Shown here: positions 7,856-16,310 of the stretch, piece by piece
How the letters are laid out: each line of letters opens with the position of its first letter
Position numbering within the stretch: the first letter of the stretch is position 1
Origin: Clostridia bacterium
GTDB lineage: Bacteria > Bacillota > Clostridia > Christensenellales > Christensenellaceae
Reading direction: 5' to 3'
Assembly (NCBI GenBank): GCA_017531505.1
Contig: JAFXKX010000003.1
Location: 1-54,820, forward strand
DNA: 54,820 nt
Position numbers and translations under genes: made by a program
Notes under the pieces: model-generated
Told to the model about the DNA's origin: nothing
What the model saw: only the letters and a program-made list of their open reading frames with translations
The model's database searches: none

Positions 7856-9040
7856 TTATCGTTTGGATTTTTTCTTTTTGGGCGGCGGAGAGATCGGGGA
7901 TTCGTGCAGCAAGGACAAATCCGTAACAGAAGTGCCTTCACGGGATCTGAGATCGTCCCGCAACAGTCGATACAATGCAGATGCGGTGGGGACCCCCAGC
8001 AAAAGTCCGGTGAATCCCATAAGGCTGCTGCCGATGGTAACGGCGGCAAATACCCAGATGCCAGGAAGCTCCAATGCCTTTCCCATAACACGCGGATAGA
8101 TCAGGTTGCCTTCCAGTTGCTGCAGCACAATCAAGAAGATCAGGAAGAACAATGCCTTGATGGGAGAAATGGTCAATATCATCAAGGCACCGATCGCTGT
8201 GCCGATAAAAGCACCGAAAATAGGGATCAATGCAGAAATACCGATCAATGCGCTGATCATCAGTGCGTAGGGGAAGCCGAATATCAGCATGCCGATCATG
8301 CACAGGCTGCCCAATATCACAGCCTCTTTACATTGCCCGACGATATATTGATGAAAACTGTTGTTGAAGATATGCAGACAATGCCGCAGGCGGTGATGCC
8401 ATTTTTCGGGAAGATAAACGGCAAGCAGTCGTTTGAGTTGATTTAGCAGCGTGTCTTTGCTGATCAGCAGATATAGGGCAAAGATGATGCCGATAATAAA
8501 ATTGAAGGTACCGGAAAGTACAGTGGAGACAGCGCCGATCAATACACCGGCAGCACTGCCGAAACCATTGATAAAGAAATCCAGGATACCGGACAGGGTT
8601 TTCTGCCAGTCGATGGATTGCAGATAGGATAGCAGTTCCTGCGGAAAAAAGTTTGAAGCAGAGGCATTTTGCAGCAGTTTATCGACAACCGGCGGTACCT
8701 CGGACAGCAAAATAGATAAGCAGGAAGTCAGTTGGGGTATGACCAGAGAGAAGACAAGGATCAGGATCCCCAGCAACGTCAGGATCGAAAAAAACAGGCA
8801 TACGCCACGCTTGCTTTTGCGGAAAAAGGAACGATGCTGCAAGTCGGGGAAATAATGCTTTTCGTAAAAATTCATCAATATGTTCAGGATATAGGCAATG
8901 ATCAGGCCAGTGATGATCGGCGCTAATGCAGCGGCTACCCTACCCAGCACAGACTGCGCAGCCGGCAGATAGTAGATGCCCAGATATAGCAAAAACGCAC
9001 ATATTGTGATGCGGAGACAGGTTTTCCAACTCGGTTTCAT
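7856..9040 (-). CDS. AI-2E family (PF01594) membrane transporter
   Basis: This 394-residue protein has about eight hydrophobic segments in the AI-2E/PerM arrangement: an N-terminal pair, a soluble middle part with amphipathic helices (PQELLSYLQSIDW region), and a C-terminal block containing ALIPIFGAFIGTAIGA and QQLEGNLIYPRVMG, a signature of the family. Members have been linked to autoinducer export or Na+/H+ antiport; the substrate here is unknown. The start at 9040 has GAGG seven bases upstream. A second member of the family lies at 15070-16257. The C-terminal tail is basic (KKKKSKR). Confidence 0.88.
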   Translation of the reverse strand: MKPSWKTCLRITICAFLLYLGIYYLPAAQSVLGRVAAALAPIITGLIIAYILNILMNFYEKHYFPDLQHRSFFRKSKRGVCLFFSILTLLGILILVFSLVIPQLTSCLSILLSEVPPVVDKLLQNASASNFFPQELLSYLQSIDWQKTLSGILDFFINGFGSAAGVLIGAVSTVLSGTFNFIIGIIFALYLLISKDTLLNQLKRLLAVYLPEKWHHRLRHCLHIFNNSFHQYIVGQCKEAVILGSLCMIGMLIFGFPYALMISALIGISALIPIFGAFIGTAIGALMILTISPIKALFFLIFLIVLQQLEGNLIYPRVMGKALELPGIWVFAAVTIGSSLMGFTGLLLGVPTASALYRLLRDDLRSREGTSVTDLSLLHESPISPPPKKKKSKR

Positions 9041-9142
9041 GTGCATACCTCGATTGAATAGATTACTAGTATTATAGTGTATATCTTGTGAACCTGCCAT
9101 ATAAACATGAAAAATTTACGATTTTATGATATACTGCAAATT

Positions 9143-9703
9143 ATGGAAAAGAAAAAGATCATCAATTATTATACAATGCATTATGATTCGCCGATAGGCG
9201 GGTTTGTCTTGGCAGCGACTCAGAGTCATTTGATCGGCCTGTGGATGGAGGGACAAAAATACTTTGCGGTAACTCTCCCACAGGAGCACGTACATAACAC
9301 TCCAGTGCCGCCTCTGGTACAAACGGCTGCATGGTTGGATGCCTATTTTGCAGGGGAAAGACCCGGGATTGACGCATTGCCGTTGGCACCGATCGGCGGA
9401 GAGTTCCGTCAGCAGGTATGGCAGATACTGTGCGAGATCCCTTATGGCGCGCTGATGACTTATGGGCAGATCGCCCAGGAGTTGAAAAAACGGACCGGCA
9501 GACAGTCAATGTCTGCACAGGCAGTAGGTGGTGCCGTAGGTCATAACCCCATCTCCATCATCATTCCGTGTCATCGTGTCGTAGGCAGTAACGGCAGCCT
9601 GACCGGTTATGCCGGCGGTATCGATAAAAAACGCTGGTTGTTGGAGCATGAAGGGGCAGATATGCAGCGGCTATATATGCCGACCAAAGGTACGGCACTG
9701 TAA
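9143..9703 (+). CDS. ogt: Methylated-DNA-[protein]-cysteine S-methyltransferase
   Basis: The 186-residue protein transfers an alkyl group from O6-alkylguanine in DNA to its own cysteine, a one-use repair reaction. The active site PCHRVVGSNGSLTGYAGG is present with the acceptor Cys, and the helix-turn-helix region (LMTYGQIAQ) precedes it. The frame is open from 9107, but I chose 9143 because a -10-like TATACT (9130-9135) lies seven bases before it, which would put transcription start at the ATG; no ribosome site is visible for either choice. It converges with the gene at 9709 with only five bases between. Confidence 0.9.
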   Translation: MEKKKIINYYTMHYDSPIGGFVLAATQSHLIGLWMEGQKYFAVTLPQEHVHNTPVPPLVQTAAWLDAYFAGERPGIDALPLAPIGGEFRQQVWQILCEIPYGALMTYGQIAQELKKRTGRQSMSAQAVGGAVGHNPISIIIPCHRVVGSNGSLTGYAGGIDKKRWLLEHEGADMQRLYMPTKGTAL

Positions 9704-9708
9704 AAATA

Positions 9709-10077
9709 TCAGAGTACAAGAGAAGAAGGGGTCGATTCCATATGGAGATCGACCTGATGCTCGGAACAGTAACAGGTAAGGATATCGATCAGTTCTCCGT
9801 TACTGGGGCGGTAAAAAATCTCGTATCCGGCAAGTTCCTGCAGCAATTGCCGATTCCCGCGGTCCCACAGAATGCAAAGTGCTGTGCGGAGATTACGGTC
9901 CACACTGCTGACATTGGTATGAAAGTGGCGGGCAATTTCCGGATACAAACGTTTGGTCACCCCAAGCAGGTAGGTGTTGTCCTGAACAGTCAACTGTACT
10001 GCATAAACAAGAAAGTGATACCCCAACAATGTAGAATGAATGCCGAGACTATGGATGAGGCGGTGTAATGTATACAT
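9709..10077 (-). CDS. Stand-alone Spo0A C-terminal-like DNA-binding protein
   Basis: Nearly all of this 122-residue protein aligns by eye to the effector domain of Spo0A, the sporulation master regulator: a GIHSTLLGYHFL region, then LLGVTKRLYPEIARHFHT, SSVDRNLRTAL (recognition helix position) and WDRGN. There is no receiver domain, so it cannot be phosphorylated like Spo0A. It may bind 0A-box-like DNA constitutively or compete with Spo0A. The ATG has AAAGGAA eight bases upstream. A double palindrome (10095-10125) lies in its promoter region, a likely control site. Its target genes are unknown. Confidence 0.8.
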   Translation of the reverse strand: MYTLHRLIHSLGIHSTLLGYHFLVYAVQLTVQDNTYLLGVTKRLYPEIARHFHTNVSSVDRNLRTALCILWDRGNRQLLQELAGYEIFYRPSNGELIDILTCYCSEHQVDLHMESTPSSLVL

Positions 10078-10094
10078 AATGAATTCCTTTCTTT

Positions 10095-10125
10095 GGTTTT
10101 CATAGCATATAGTATATGAAAAACC
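10095..10125. promoter_or_regulatory. Nested palindrome between the Spo0A-like gene and the GH32 cluster
   Basis: GGTTTTCATA (10095-10104) pairs with TATGAAAAACC (10115-10125), and inside lies CATATA-G-TATATG (10106-10118). On the minus strand it contains -10-like TATACT/TATGCT elements for the Spo0A-like gene. It could be an operator for either divergent unit. Confidence 0.5.
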
Positions 10126-10255
10126 AGGGCAGCAGGAGTTTCAGACAGGAATAGACATATTTCGTCGCCAAAAAGTGGTGCTTCGGCATAATCGCGGCAG
10201 GAAAAGAAAAGTTTTTGACGAATTTTTTATATATCTTCAAAATAAGGAGTCAATT

Positions 10256-11599
10256 ATGGCAGGCAACAGACCCGTAGCGCATTTGGCTGCACCCCGTAAC
10301 TGGATCAACGATCCCAATGGTTTTATTTGGTTTGACGGACAATATCATTTGTATTCACAGCATTTTCCCTATGCACCTTTATGGGGCAGAATGCATTGGA
10401 CACATGCGACCAGTAAAGATTTGACGGTCTGGGAACACCATGATATCGTACTGTTTCCCTCCAAGAGTTACGACAGTGACGGTTGTTTCTCCGGTAGCGC
10501 TATCGTAAAAGACGGGCAGTTGTTGTTCTTCTATACCGGTGTGGATTATGTGGAGGCAGACCCTGAGAATATCAATAAAGTATTGCATGATACGTATGTG
10601 GCTTGTCAGGTGCGGATAGCCTCCCCCGATGGTTTTACGTTTGATAATTTGGCAGGCAAGCAGCAGGTAATTCCGCCGATCAAAAATCAGGCTCTGGGCA
10701 GCCGCTATCATACCCGTGACCCCAAAGTATGGGAGTATAACGGGATGCTGTATATGATCCTGGGCAGCAAGGTTCAGGAGCCCGGCAAAGAAACCACCAC
10801 ACCCAAAGTACTGATTTTCCGCAGTAAAGACAGTTATGAATGGGAGTTCCTCAACGAGTTGGCAAGTTATGGCACCTTGGGCTATATGTGGGAATGCCCC
10901 GATTTGTTCTGCGTAGATGGTCAGTGGATGCTGACCATGTCTCCTATGGGGATGCTGGATATCCCACATGTACATGCAAATCAAGCGATTATTGCAAAAG
11001 TCGGGTTTGATAACGATACCGGCGAGATCGATTGGGATGGCAAGACATATCAGTTTGTAGACTTTGGTCTGGATTATTATGCAGGGCAGTCTACGTTGGA
11101 TAAAGACGGCAGACGGATCCATGTAGGCTGGCTGCGTATGACAGAGGCGCTGCCGCGCTGCGACTTTATGGGAGTGTATTGCTTCCCCAGACTGGTGGAA
11201 ATGAAGGATGGCATCATCTATACACCGGTACATCCGGATATCTGTGCACATTTTACAGATGTCTGCACAGAACAGACGCTGGATCGCAGCAAGGCGTTCA
11301 AGATCTCTGCTACACTTTCGGAAGGTCAGCAGATAAAAGTCGGGCAATATACTGTGACTGCAAAGGCAGGAAGTATCGTGGCAGACCGTACCGGTATGGT
11401 AGGAGAACCCAAAATGCAGCTGATCTCTGCAACACCTGCGCTGGATGAGGCGCTGGAAGTAGAGGTTTATGTAGATCATTGCGTCGTGGAAGTCTATGTG
11501 AACGGCGGCAGATATGCCATCGCACATATTGTCAATCCGGAAGCACTTGCAGGTGAACTGAGCATCCCCGAGGGTGCATCTATCGCACAGTTTGCATAA
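10256..11599 (+). CDS. Glycoside hydrolase family 32 beta-fructosidase, cytoplasmic
   Basis: The 447-residue enzyme should release fructose from sucrose, sucrose-6-phosphate or fructo-oligosaccharides. All three GH32 catalytic signatures are present: WINDPNG near residue 15 (nucleophile Asp), the RDP motif in YHTRDPKVW (transition-state Asp), and WECPD (acid/base Glu). The C-terminal part resembles the GH32 beta-sandwich. It lacks a signal peptide, so the substrate is imported first. AAGGAG lies upstream of the chosen ATG. It opens the cluster with the esterases, ATP-grasp and nitroreductase, separated from them by a perfect 14-bp hairpin. No sugar transporter or kinase is adjacent. Confidence 0.92.
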   Translation: MAGNRPVAHLAAPRNWINDPNGFIWFDGQYHLYSQHFPYAPLWGRMHWTHATSKDLTVWEHHDIVLFPSKSYDSDGCFSGSAIVKDGQLLFFYTGVDYVEADPENINKVLHDTYVACQVRIASPDGFTFDNLAGKQQVIPPIKNQALGSRYHTRDPKVWEYNGMLYMILGSKVQEPGKETTTPKVLIFRSKDSYEWEFLNELASYGTLGYMWECPDLFCVDGQWMLTMSPMGMLDIPHVHANQAIIAKVGFDNDTGEIDWDGKTYQFVDFGLDYYAGQSTLDKDGRRIHVGWLRMTEALPRCDFMGVYCFPRLVEMKDGIIYTPVHPDICAHFTDVCTEQTLDRSKAFKISATLSEGQQIKVGQYTVTAKAGSIVADRTGMVGEPKMQLISATPALDEALEVEVYVDHCVVEVYVNGGRYAIAHIVNPEALAGELSIPEGASIAQFA

Positions 11600-11612
11600 T
11601 TCGAGTATATAC

Positions 11613-11644
11613 AAAGCCGATGTACCGGAAGGTACATCGGCTTT
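11613..11644 (+). terminator. Perfect 14-bp hairpin between GH32 and esterase A
   Basis: AAAGCCGATGTACC and GGTACATCGGCTTT pair without mismatch around the tetraloop GGAA. There is no real T run after it (GCGATAAAG), so it may stabilise the GH32 mRNA 3' end or attenuate rather than fully terminate. It ends 18 bases before the esterase start. Confidence 0.65.
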
Positions 11645-11662
11645 GCGATAAAGAGGAAGTAT

Positions 11663-12421
11663 ATGATAGAAAAATGGAGTATCGGATTTCCTGCACCGAC
11701 AGGGGAAGAGCCGCGTCATGTATATGTATATACGCCGGAGGGCGATCAGGATATGCGGCATCCGGTACTGTATATGTTTGATGGACATAATGTCTTTTTT
11801 GATGAAGATGCCACCTACGGCAAGAGTTGGGGTATGGCTGAATTTGCAGAAGAATCGGCATTGCCCATGATCATCGTGGCCGTAGAATGCAATCATTCAC
11901 CGGAGCATGGGCGGCTGCAGGAGTATTCGCCGTTTACCTTTGATATGAAGGATGGTATCCGGGTCGTCGGACGCGGACGTACTACCATGGACTGGCTGGT
12001 ACATAAGCTGAAGCCTGTGATCGATGCGCATTATCCCACGTTGCCGGAGCGGAAGTATACATTTCTGGCGGGCAGTTCCATGGGCGGGCTGATCAGCCTG
12101 TACGGAGTCTGCAGATTCAATCATGTGTTTTCGCGGGCGGCGTGTTTGTCACCGTCTCTTTGGGTGGCACCGACAAAGATCAACCGACTGATCCGGTCTG
12201 CGGACATCGGGGATGATACAGTGGTTTATATGGATTATGGGCAGAGAGAGCTGGAAGGACGGCAGAAAATGCCGCAGTATTTTGGCAAGGTATGTCAGCA
12301 ACTGCTGGAGAAGGGCGTATTGCTGAATAGCCGTATTGTACCCGGCGGCACACATTGTGAAGCCAGCTGGGAGCAGCAGATCCCGTTCTTTATGGGCACG
12401 TTGTTTAATGGCCTGGATTAA
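11663..12421 (+). CDS. Alpha/beta-hydrolase esterase A (esterase D/PF00756-like)
   Basis: The 252-residue cytoplasmic protein has the nucleophile elbow GSSMGG with Ser near residue 139, an early DGHNVFF segment after a hydrophobic strand (VLYMF) as in putative esterases of the PF00756 group, a late acidic strand (VVYMDYG) and a final THCEASW that supplies the catalytic His. It should hydrolyse an ester or acyl-thioester of a small molecule. AGAGGAAG precedes the ATG. It is followed by a second, different esterase after ten bases and by an ATP-grasp protein, which suggests one shared substrate. The true substrate is unknown. Confidence 0.82.
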   Translation: MIEKWSIGFPAPTGEEPRHVYVYTPEGDQDMRHPVLYMFDGHNVFFDEDATYGKSWGMAEFAEESALPMIIVAVECNHSPEHGRLQEYSPFTFDMKDGIRVVGRGRTTMDWLVHKLKPVIDAHYPTLPERKYTFLAGSSMGGLISLYGVCRFNHVFSRAACLSPSLWVAPTKINRLIRSADIGDDTVVYMDYGQRELEGRQKMPQYFGKVCQQLLEKGVLLNSRIVPGGTHCEASWEQQIPFFMGTLFNGLD

Positions 12422-12431
12422 GGAGTAAATT

Positions 12432-13196
12432 ATGCAAATGCAATATCATAAACAATACAGCCCGGTATTGGGCAGGGAAATGGAGTATAAAGTATATGGT
12501 CATGTCGGAACACCGGTGTTGTTTATCCCTTGCCAGAACGGACGCTTTTTTGATTTTGAAGATTTTCATATGGCAGAGGAATGGGCACCGTGGATCGACA
12601 GCGGCCGCGTAATGGTATTTGCCATCGATACGCTGGATGAAGAGACCTGGTCCAATGCCATAGGAGACCCCCATTGGCGTATACGCCGCCACGAAGAGTG
12701 GACTGCTTATATCGTACGGGAGATGGTGCCGATCATACAAAAAACAGTTTGCGCTGCCAACGGGTGGAAGACCTGCCCCGGGATCATGCCCTTTGGCTGC
12801 AGCCTTGGTGCAACACATGCGCTGAACCTGTACCTGCGGTTTCCGGATGTGTTCTGGGGCGTATTGGCGCTGAGCGGTATTTATGATGCTTCTTATGGAT
12901 TTGGAGACTATATGGATGAACTGGTATATCTCAATTCGCCGGTGCACTATATGCCAAATCTTCCGGAAGGGCATCCCTATGTAGATAAATACAATGCACA
13001 TCCCGGCATCGTCTGCGTGGGACAGGGACCTTGGGAACTGCCGGATACGACCCGCCGCTTAAAAGAGATATTTGCAAAAAAAAATATCCATATTTGGGTA
13101 GATCTATGGGGAGACGATTGTGCCCATGACTGGCCCTGGTGGTATAAGCAGGTGCAGTATTTTTGCCGAAATTATTTTCATAAGCAAAATGAATAG
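12432..13196 (+). CDS. Alpha/beta-hydrolase esterase B
   Basis: This 254-residue protein is a distant relative of esterase A. It shows a nucleophile elbow GCSLGA with Ser near residue 124, an early strand VLFIPCQNGRFFDFED in the place of the oxyanion region, and a tryptophan-rich C-terminus HDWPWWY where the His would complete the triad. The second elbow Gly is followed by Ala rather than Gly. No signal peptide is present. TAAGGAG lies directly before the ATG, only ten bases after esterase A stops, so the two are translated from one mRNA. Two unlike esterases beside an ATP-grasp ligase is an unusual set; a role in acyl or ester removal is inference. Confidence 0.78.
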   Translation: MQMQYHKQYSPVLGREMEYKVYGHVGTPVLFIPCQNGRFFDFEDFHMAEEWAPWIDSGRVMVFAIDTLDEETWSNAIGDPHWRIRRHEEWTAYIVREMVPIIQKTVCAANGWKTCPGIMPFGCSLGATHALNLYLRFPDVFWGVLALSGIYDASYGFGDYMDELVYLNSPVHYMPNLPEGHPYVDKYNAHPGIVCVGQGPWELPDTTRRLKEIFAKKNIHIWVDLWGDDCAHDWPWWYKQVQYFCRNYFHKQNE

Positions 13197-13213
13197 GATA
13201 GGATGAGTAAACT

Positions 13214-14407
13214 ATGAAAAACTTTATTTTTATTTCCCCCAATTTTCCTACAAACTATTGGCAGTTCTGCAAAGAACTGAAGGCAAACGGATTGCGCGTA
13301 TTGGGCATCGGCGATCAGCCCTATGATGAACTGCGCAGCGAACTGAAAGATAGTCTGCATGAGTACTATAAGGTCGATAATCTGGAAAATTATGATCAGG
13401 TATATCGTGCGGTCGCGTTTTTTATATTCAAATACGGCAGGATCGATTGGCTGGAATCCAATAACGAATATTGGCTGACGCAGGATGCACGTCTGCGCAC
13501 AGATTTCAATATCAAAAGCGGATTTCAAGAGTCGGACTTGCACCGTATCAAATATAAGTCGGGCATGAAAGAATACTATGCCCGGGCAGGGATCCCCGCA
13601 GCGCGATATCATCTGGTGGAAGATATGGAAGGCTGCAGAGCGTTTATTGCCAAAGTGGGGTATCCCGTGGTAGTAAAGCCGGATAACGGCGTAGGTGCAG
13701 CCAATACCTATAAATTAAAGTGCGATGAAGATCTGGTTCGCTTTATGGCAGACCGTCCTGCCGATGTGCCGTATATCATGGAGGAGTTTGTCCATGCGGA
13801 AGTCAACTCTTATGATGCGATCATCGGCGCCGAAGGAGAACCGTTGTTTGAGACAGGCAATGTAACGCCGATGTCTATTATGGATATTGTCAATGAACTG
13901 GATAACTCCATCTACTATATCGTCAAGGAACTGCCTGAGGATACACGGGCGGCAGGTCGTGCGGCGATCAAGAGTTTTGGTGTAAAAAACAGATTTGTGC
14001 ACTTTGAATTTTTCCGTCTGACGCAGGATCAGCCGGGATTGGGCAAAAAGGGACAAATTGTGGCGTTGGAGGTCAATATGCGGCCCTGTGGCGGATTTAC
14101 TCCCGACATGATCAATTATGCACACAGCACCGATGTATATAAGATCTGGGCGGACATGATCGCTTTTGGCAAGAGCACGATGCCGGTCGGGGAACACGCG
14201 TATTGCGCATTTGCCGGCAGAAGAGACGGCAAGAACTTTGTGCTGGACCATAATGCCTTGATGGAAAAGTACGGGCAGAATATGCGGATGGTGGATCGTA
14301 TGCCGGATGCATTGGCCTTGGCAATGGGAAATCAGATCTATGTGACGACCTTTGCGACCCGTGAACAAATGGATGCCTTCTATGCAGATGTTTTGGCCTG
14401 CAGATAA
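13214..14407 (+). CDS. ATP-grasp family carboxylate ligase-like protein
   Basis: The 397-residue protein has the ATP-grasp order: an N-terminal pre-ATP-grasp Rossmann-like part (FIFISPNFP at the start), the nucleotide lobe YPVVVKPDNGVGAANTYK near residue 150 with the Lys and glycine-rich loop, the adenine-contact strand YIMEEFV, and the Mg2+ motif ALEVNMRPCGG with Glu and Asn near residue 280. Such enzymes join a carboxylate to an amine, thiol or other nucleophile through an acyl-phosphate. It is often annotated as carbamoyl-phosphate synthase-like, but it lacks the rest of that enzyme. Its position after two esterases suggests ligation and hydrolysis of one metabolite. No partner substrate can be named. 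Confidence 0.82.
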   Translation: MKNFIFISPNFPTNYWQFCKELKANGLRVLGIGDQPYDELRSELKDSLHEYYKVDNLENYDQVYRAVAFFIFKYGRIDWLESNNEYWLTQDARLRTDFNIKSGFQESDLHRIKYKSGMKEYYARAGIPAARYHLVEDMEGCRAFIAKVGYPVVVKPDNGVGAANTYKLKCDEDLVRFMADRPADVPYIMEEFVHAEVNSYDAIIGAEGEPLFETGNVTPMSIMDIVNELDNSIYYIVKELPEDTRAAGRAAIKSFGVKNRFVHFEFFRLTQDQPGLGKKGQIVALEVNMRPCGGFTPDMINYAHSTDVYKIWADMIAFGKSTMPVGEHAYCAFAGRRDGKNFVLDHNALMEKYGQNMRMVDRMPDALALAMGNQIYVTTFATREQMDAFYADVLACR

Positions 14408-14425
14408 CGCCGGGAAGGAGTTTGT

Positions 14426-15013
14426 ATGCAAGTTAAAGAAGCAATAAAGACCCGCAGAAGCGTGCGGAAATATACGGATAGACCGGTGGAAGACCGGATG
14501 CTGGAAGAGATCCTGGAAGCAGGTACATATGCTCCCAGCGGAGGTAATAACCAATCCACGCACTTTTTGGTGATAGAGGATCCGGCAGTGATCGCCCGCT
14601 TGCGCAAGGTCGCAACAGAACAGTTTGCACAAATGCAACTGAAAGAGGGAATGTATAAAAGTCTGGCTGCTACCATTCGTCAGTCCAAAGAAAAAGGTGA
14701 GTTGTATGATTTTACCTATGGGGCGCCGGTATTTGTACTTCTGGCGAACAAGCGGGGATATGGCAATGCCATGGCTGACTGTGCGCTGGCGCTGGAAAAT
14801 ATGTTCCTGCAGGCGACAGAACTGGGGATCGGCAGCTGCTATATCAATCAGATCCATTGGCTGACCGAAAATGAAGCTGTGCTGGACGTATTGTATGAGA
14901 TCGGACTGGAAAAGGATGAACTGATCTGTGCAGGTGCGGTATTCGGGTACTCCGCCATGGGGGAAAGAGCGCCGTTGGAACGGTTCGGCAACCGTATCAC
15001 CTATATGAAATAA
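14426..15013 (+). CDS. Nitroreductase family flavoprotein
   Basis: The 195-residue protein begins with the FMN-binding signature KTRRSVRKYTDRP and continues with APSGGNNQ and a glycine-containing C-terminal region (LGIGSCYINQ), typical of NAD(P)H-dependent nitro/flavin reductases. It should use FMN as a homodimer in the cytoplasm. GAAGGAG precedes the ATG; it is the last gene before a strong terminator and lies 18 bases after the ATP-grasp gene. In the cluster it could reduce the ligation product or just be a co-transcribed redox enzyme. Confidence 0.87.
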   Translation: MQVKEAIKTRRSVRKYTDRPVEDRMLEEILEAGTYAPSGGNNQSTHFLVIEDPAVIARLRKVATEQFAQMQLKEGMYKSLAATIRQSKEKGELYDFTYGAPVFVLLANKRGYGNAMADCALALENMFLQATELGIGSCYINQIHWLTENEAVLDVLYEIGLEKDELICAGAVFGYSAMGERAPLERFGNRITYMK

Positions 15014-15025
15014 TGCAATGTAACA

Positions 15026-15063
15026 AAAAGGCAGTGCTGTTTGTATGCAACACTGCCTTTTTT
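15026..15063. terminator. Bidirectional terminator after the nitroreductase
   Basis: AAAGGCAGTG pairs with CACTGCCTTT, with five A residues before and seven T residues after. It ends the metabolic operon on the plus strand and the AI-2E gene on the minus strand. Confidence 0.88.
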
Positions 15064-15069
15064 TATGTA

Positions 15070-16257
15070 TCAGAGGGGTATTTCACTGCGATAATCCTGC
15101 GTTCGTACAGATAAGCCCTGCCGTCGCAGCCGGGTATGGATGAGTTGGCGGACCACTGAGTACAATACGGCAAACAGGGGAATACCCAGAATGGTACCGA
15201 CAAACCCGAAAAGACCGTTCCCCAACAGCAATGCGAATACCACCCAGAATTTTGTAAGCCCGGTGGATTTTCCCAAAATACGGGGTGCTAAAATATGGGC
15301 CTCCAGCTGTTGGATACATATCGTAATTACAAGCAGCGTCAGTGCATAACCGGGAGATACTACGAACAGCAATAAGATGCCGATCCCTGCGCCGATAACA
15401 GGACCGATATACGGGATCAGATCGGTCAGACCGATGAGCACGCTGATGAGCGGAGCGTAAGGGATACGGAAGATGCTCAGTACGATCAGGTGAAGTCCCC
15501 CGATCAGCAGGGATTCCAACAGGATATTGACGATATAGGCACTGAAAATCTCGTTGCTTTCACGGGTGAGGGTGATGGTATTCTCTGCAAAGCGTTTGGG
15601 GAAAAGCGCATAGACCCCTTTTTTGCATTGCGCAACAAGCGTATCTTTGGAAAGCAATGCATAGATGCTGACCGCTATGGCCAATAAAATGTCGGTGGCA
15701 TACCTGATGATGTTGGATATCAGTCCGATCCCCGCCTGCGCCAAAGCCGGCAGTAAAACATTGAGTTTTTCCGAAAACCGATATAACAGCGACTGCAAAG
15801 AAAAGTCGGCAGAACCAACCATATTTTCCGGTAAAACGGCGTATAACGACTGCAGCCAGGTATCCAGTTCCGCAAAGTAATCGGGCAACTGTTGGGCGAA
15901 GGCCTGCAGGCTTTGTATGATATGCGGGAGCAGAACAACGACCATACCGATGAATCCGGCAAAGAATAACAAATACACAGCAAGAATAGAACAGCCGTTG
16001 ATCAAGGCTATGCGCGGGCGCGAAGGACTACCGAGCCGGGCAAATACACGCCGCCTGAAAAAACGAACGGGACGGTTGAGCACATATCCGATGGCGATGC
16101 CCCACACGGCGGGATAGATCGCGGAAATGAGGTTTCGGCAGGTGTTGGCAAGGGACGGCAGGCGGACCAGCGCAAGTACAGTGCAAGCAGATGCGGTCAA
16201 TACCAAAAATGCATAAACGGCAACAGTATTGGCACGGCGATTCCAGTCTATTTTCAT
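15070..16257 (-). CDS. AI-2E family (PF01594) membrane transporter, second copy
   Basis: The 395-residue protein shares the AI-2E layout: paired N-terminal helices, a central soluble segment, and the C-terminal motifs DLIPYIGPVIGAGIG and QQLEAHILAPRILG. It is only distantly similar to the copy at 7856-9040. GGGAG lies seven bases before the ATG, but it is buried in the 3' arm of an intrinsic terminator whose T run touches the start codon (16258-16292). Its expression may therefore depend on read-through or on folding of that hairpin. It lies directly downstream of folT. Substrate unknown. Confidence 0.88.
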   Translation of the reverse strand: MKIDWNRRANTVAVYAFLVLTASACTVLALVRLPSLANTCRNLISAIYPAVWGIAIGYVLNRPVRFFRRRVFARLGSPSRPRIALINGCSILAVYLLFFAGFIGMVVVLLPHIIQSLQAFAQQLPDYFAELDTWLQSLYAVLPENMVGSADFSLQSLLYRFSEKLNVLLPALAQAGIGLISNIIRYATDILLAIAVSIYALLSKDTLVAQCKKGVYALFPKRFAENTITLTRESNEIFSAYIVNILLESLLIGGLHLIVLSIFRIPYAPLISVLIGLTDLIPYIGPVIGAGIGILLLFVVSPGYALTLLVITICIQQLEAHILAPRILGKSTGLTKFWVVFALLLGNGLFGFVGTILGIPLFAVLYSVVRQLIHTRLRRQGLSVRTQDYRSEIPL

Positions 16258-16292
16258 AAAAATACTCCCGGTAGTGTTCTTACCGGGAGTAT
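16258..16292 (-). terminator. Terminator hairpin containing the ribosome site of the AI-2E gene
   Basis: On the minus strand ATACTCCCGGTA pairs with TACCGGGAGTAT (12 bp, 7-base loop) and is followed by five T residues and then the ATG at 16257. The 3' arm contains GGGAG, the Shine-Dalgarno sequence. One element therefore ends the folT transcript and can hide the next gene's ribosome site. Confidence 0.8.
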
Positions 16293-16310
16293 ATCTCCAG
16301 ACACCGCAGG

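Noticed and set aside
10379..11896. Antisense frame across GH32 and esterase A
   Set aside because: It crosses two real genes and a hairpin and has shadow-type composition.
13214..14407. Annotation of the ATP-grasp protein as carbamoyl-phosphate synthase large chain
   Set aside because: It is only 397 residues with a single ATP-grasp unit, and no small subunit or allosteric domain is present.
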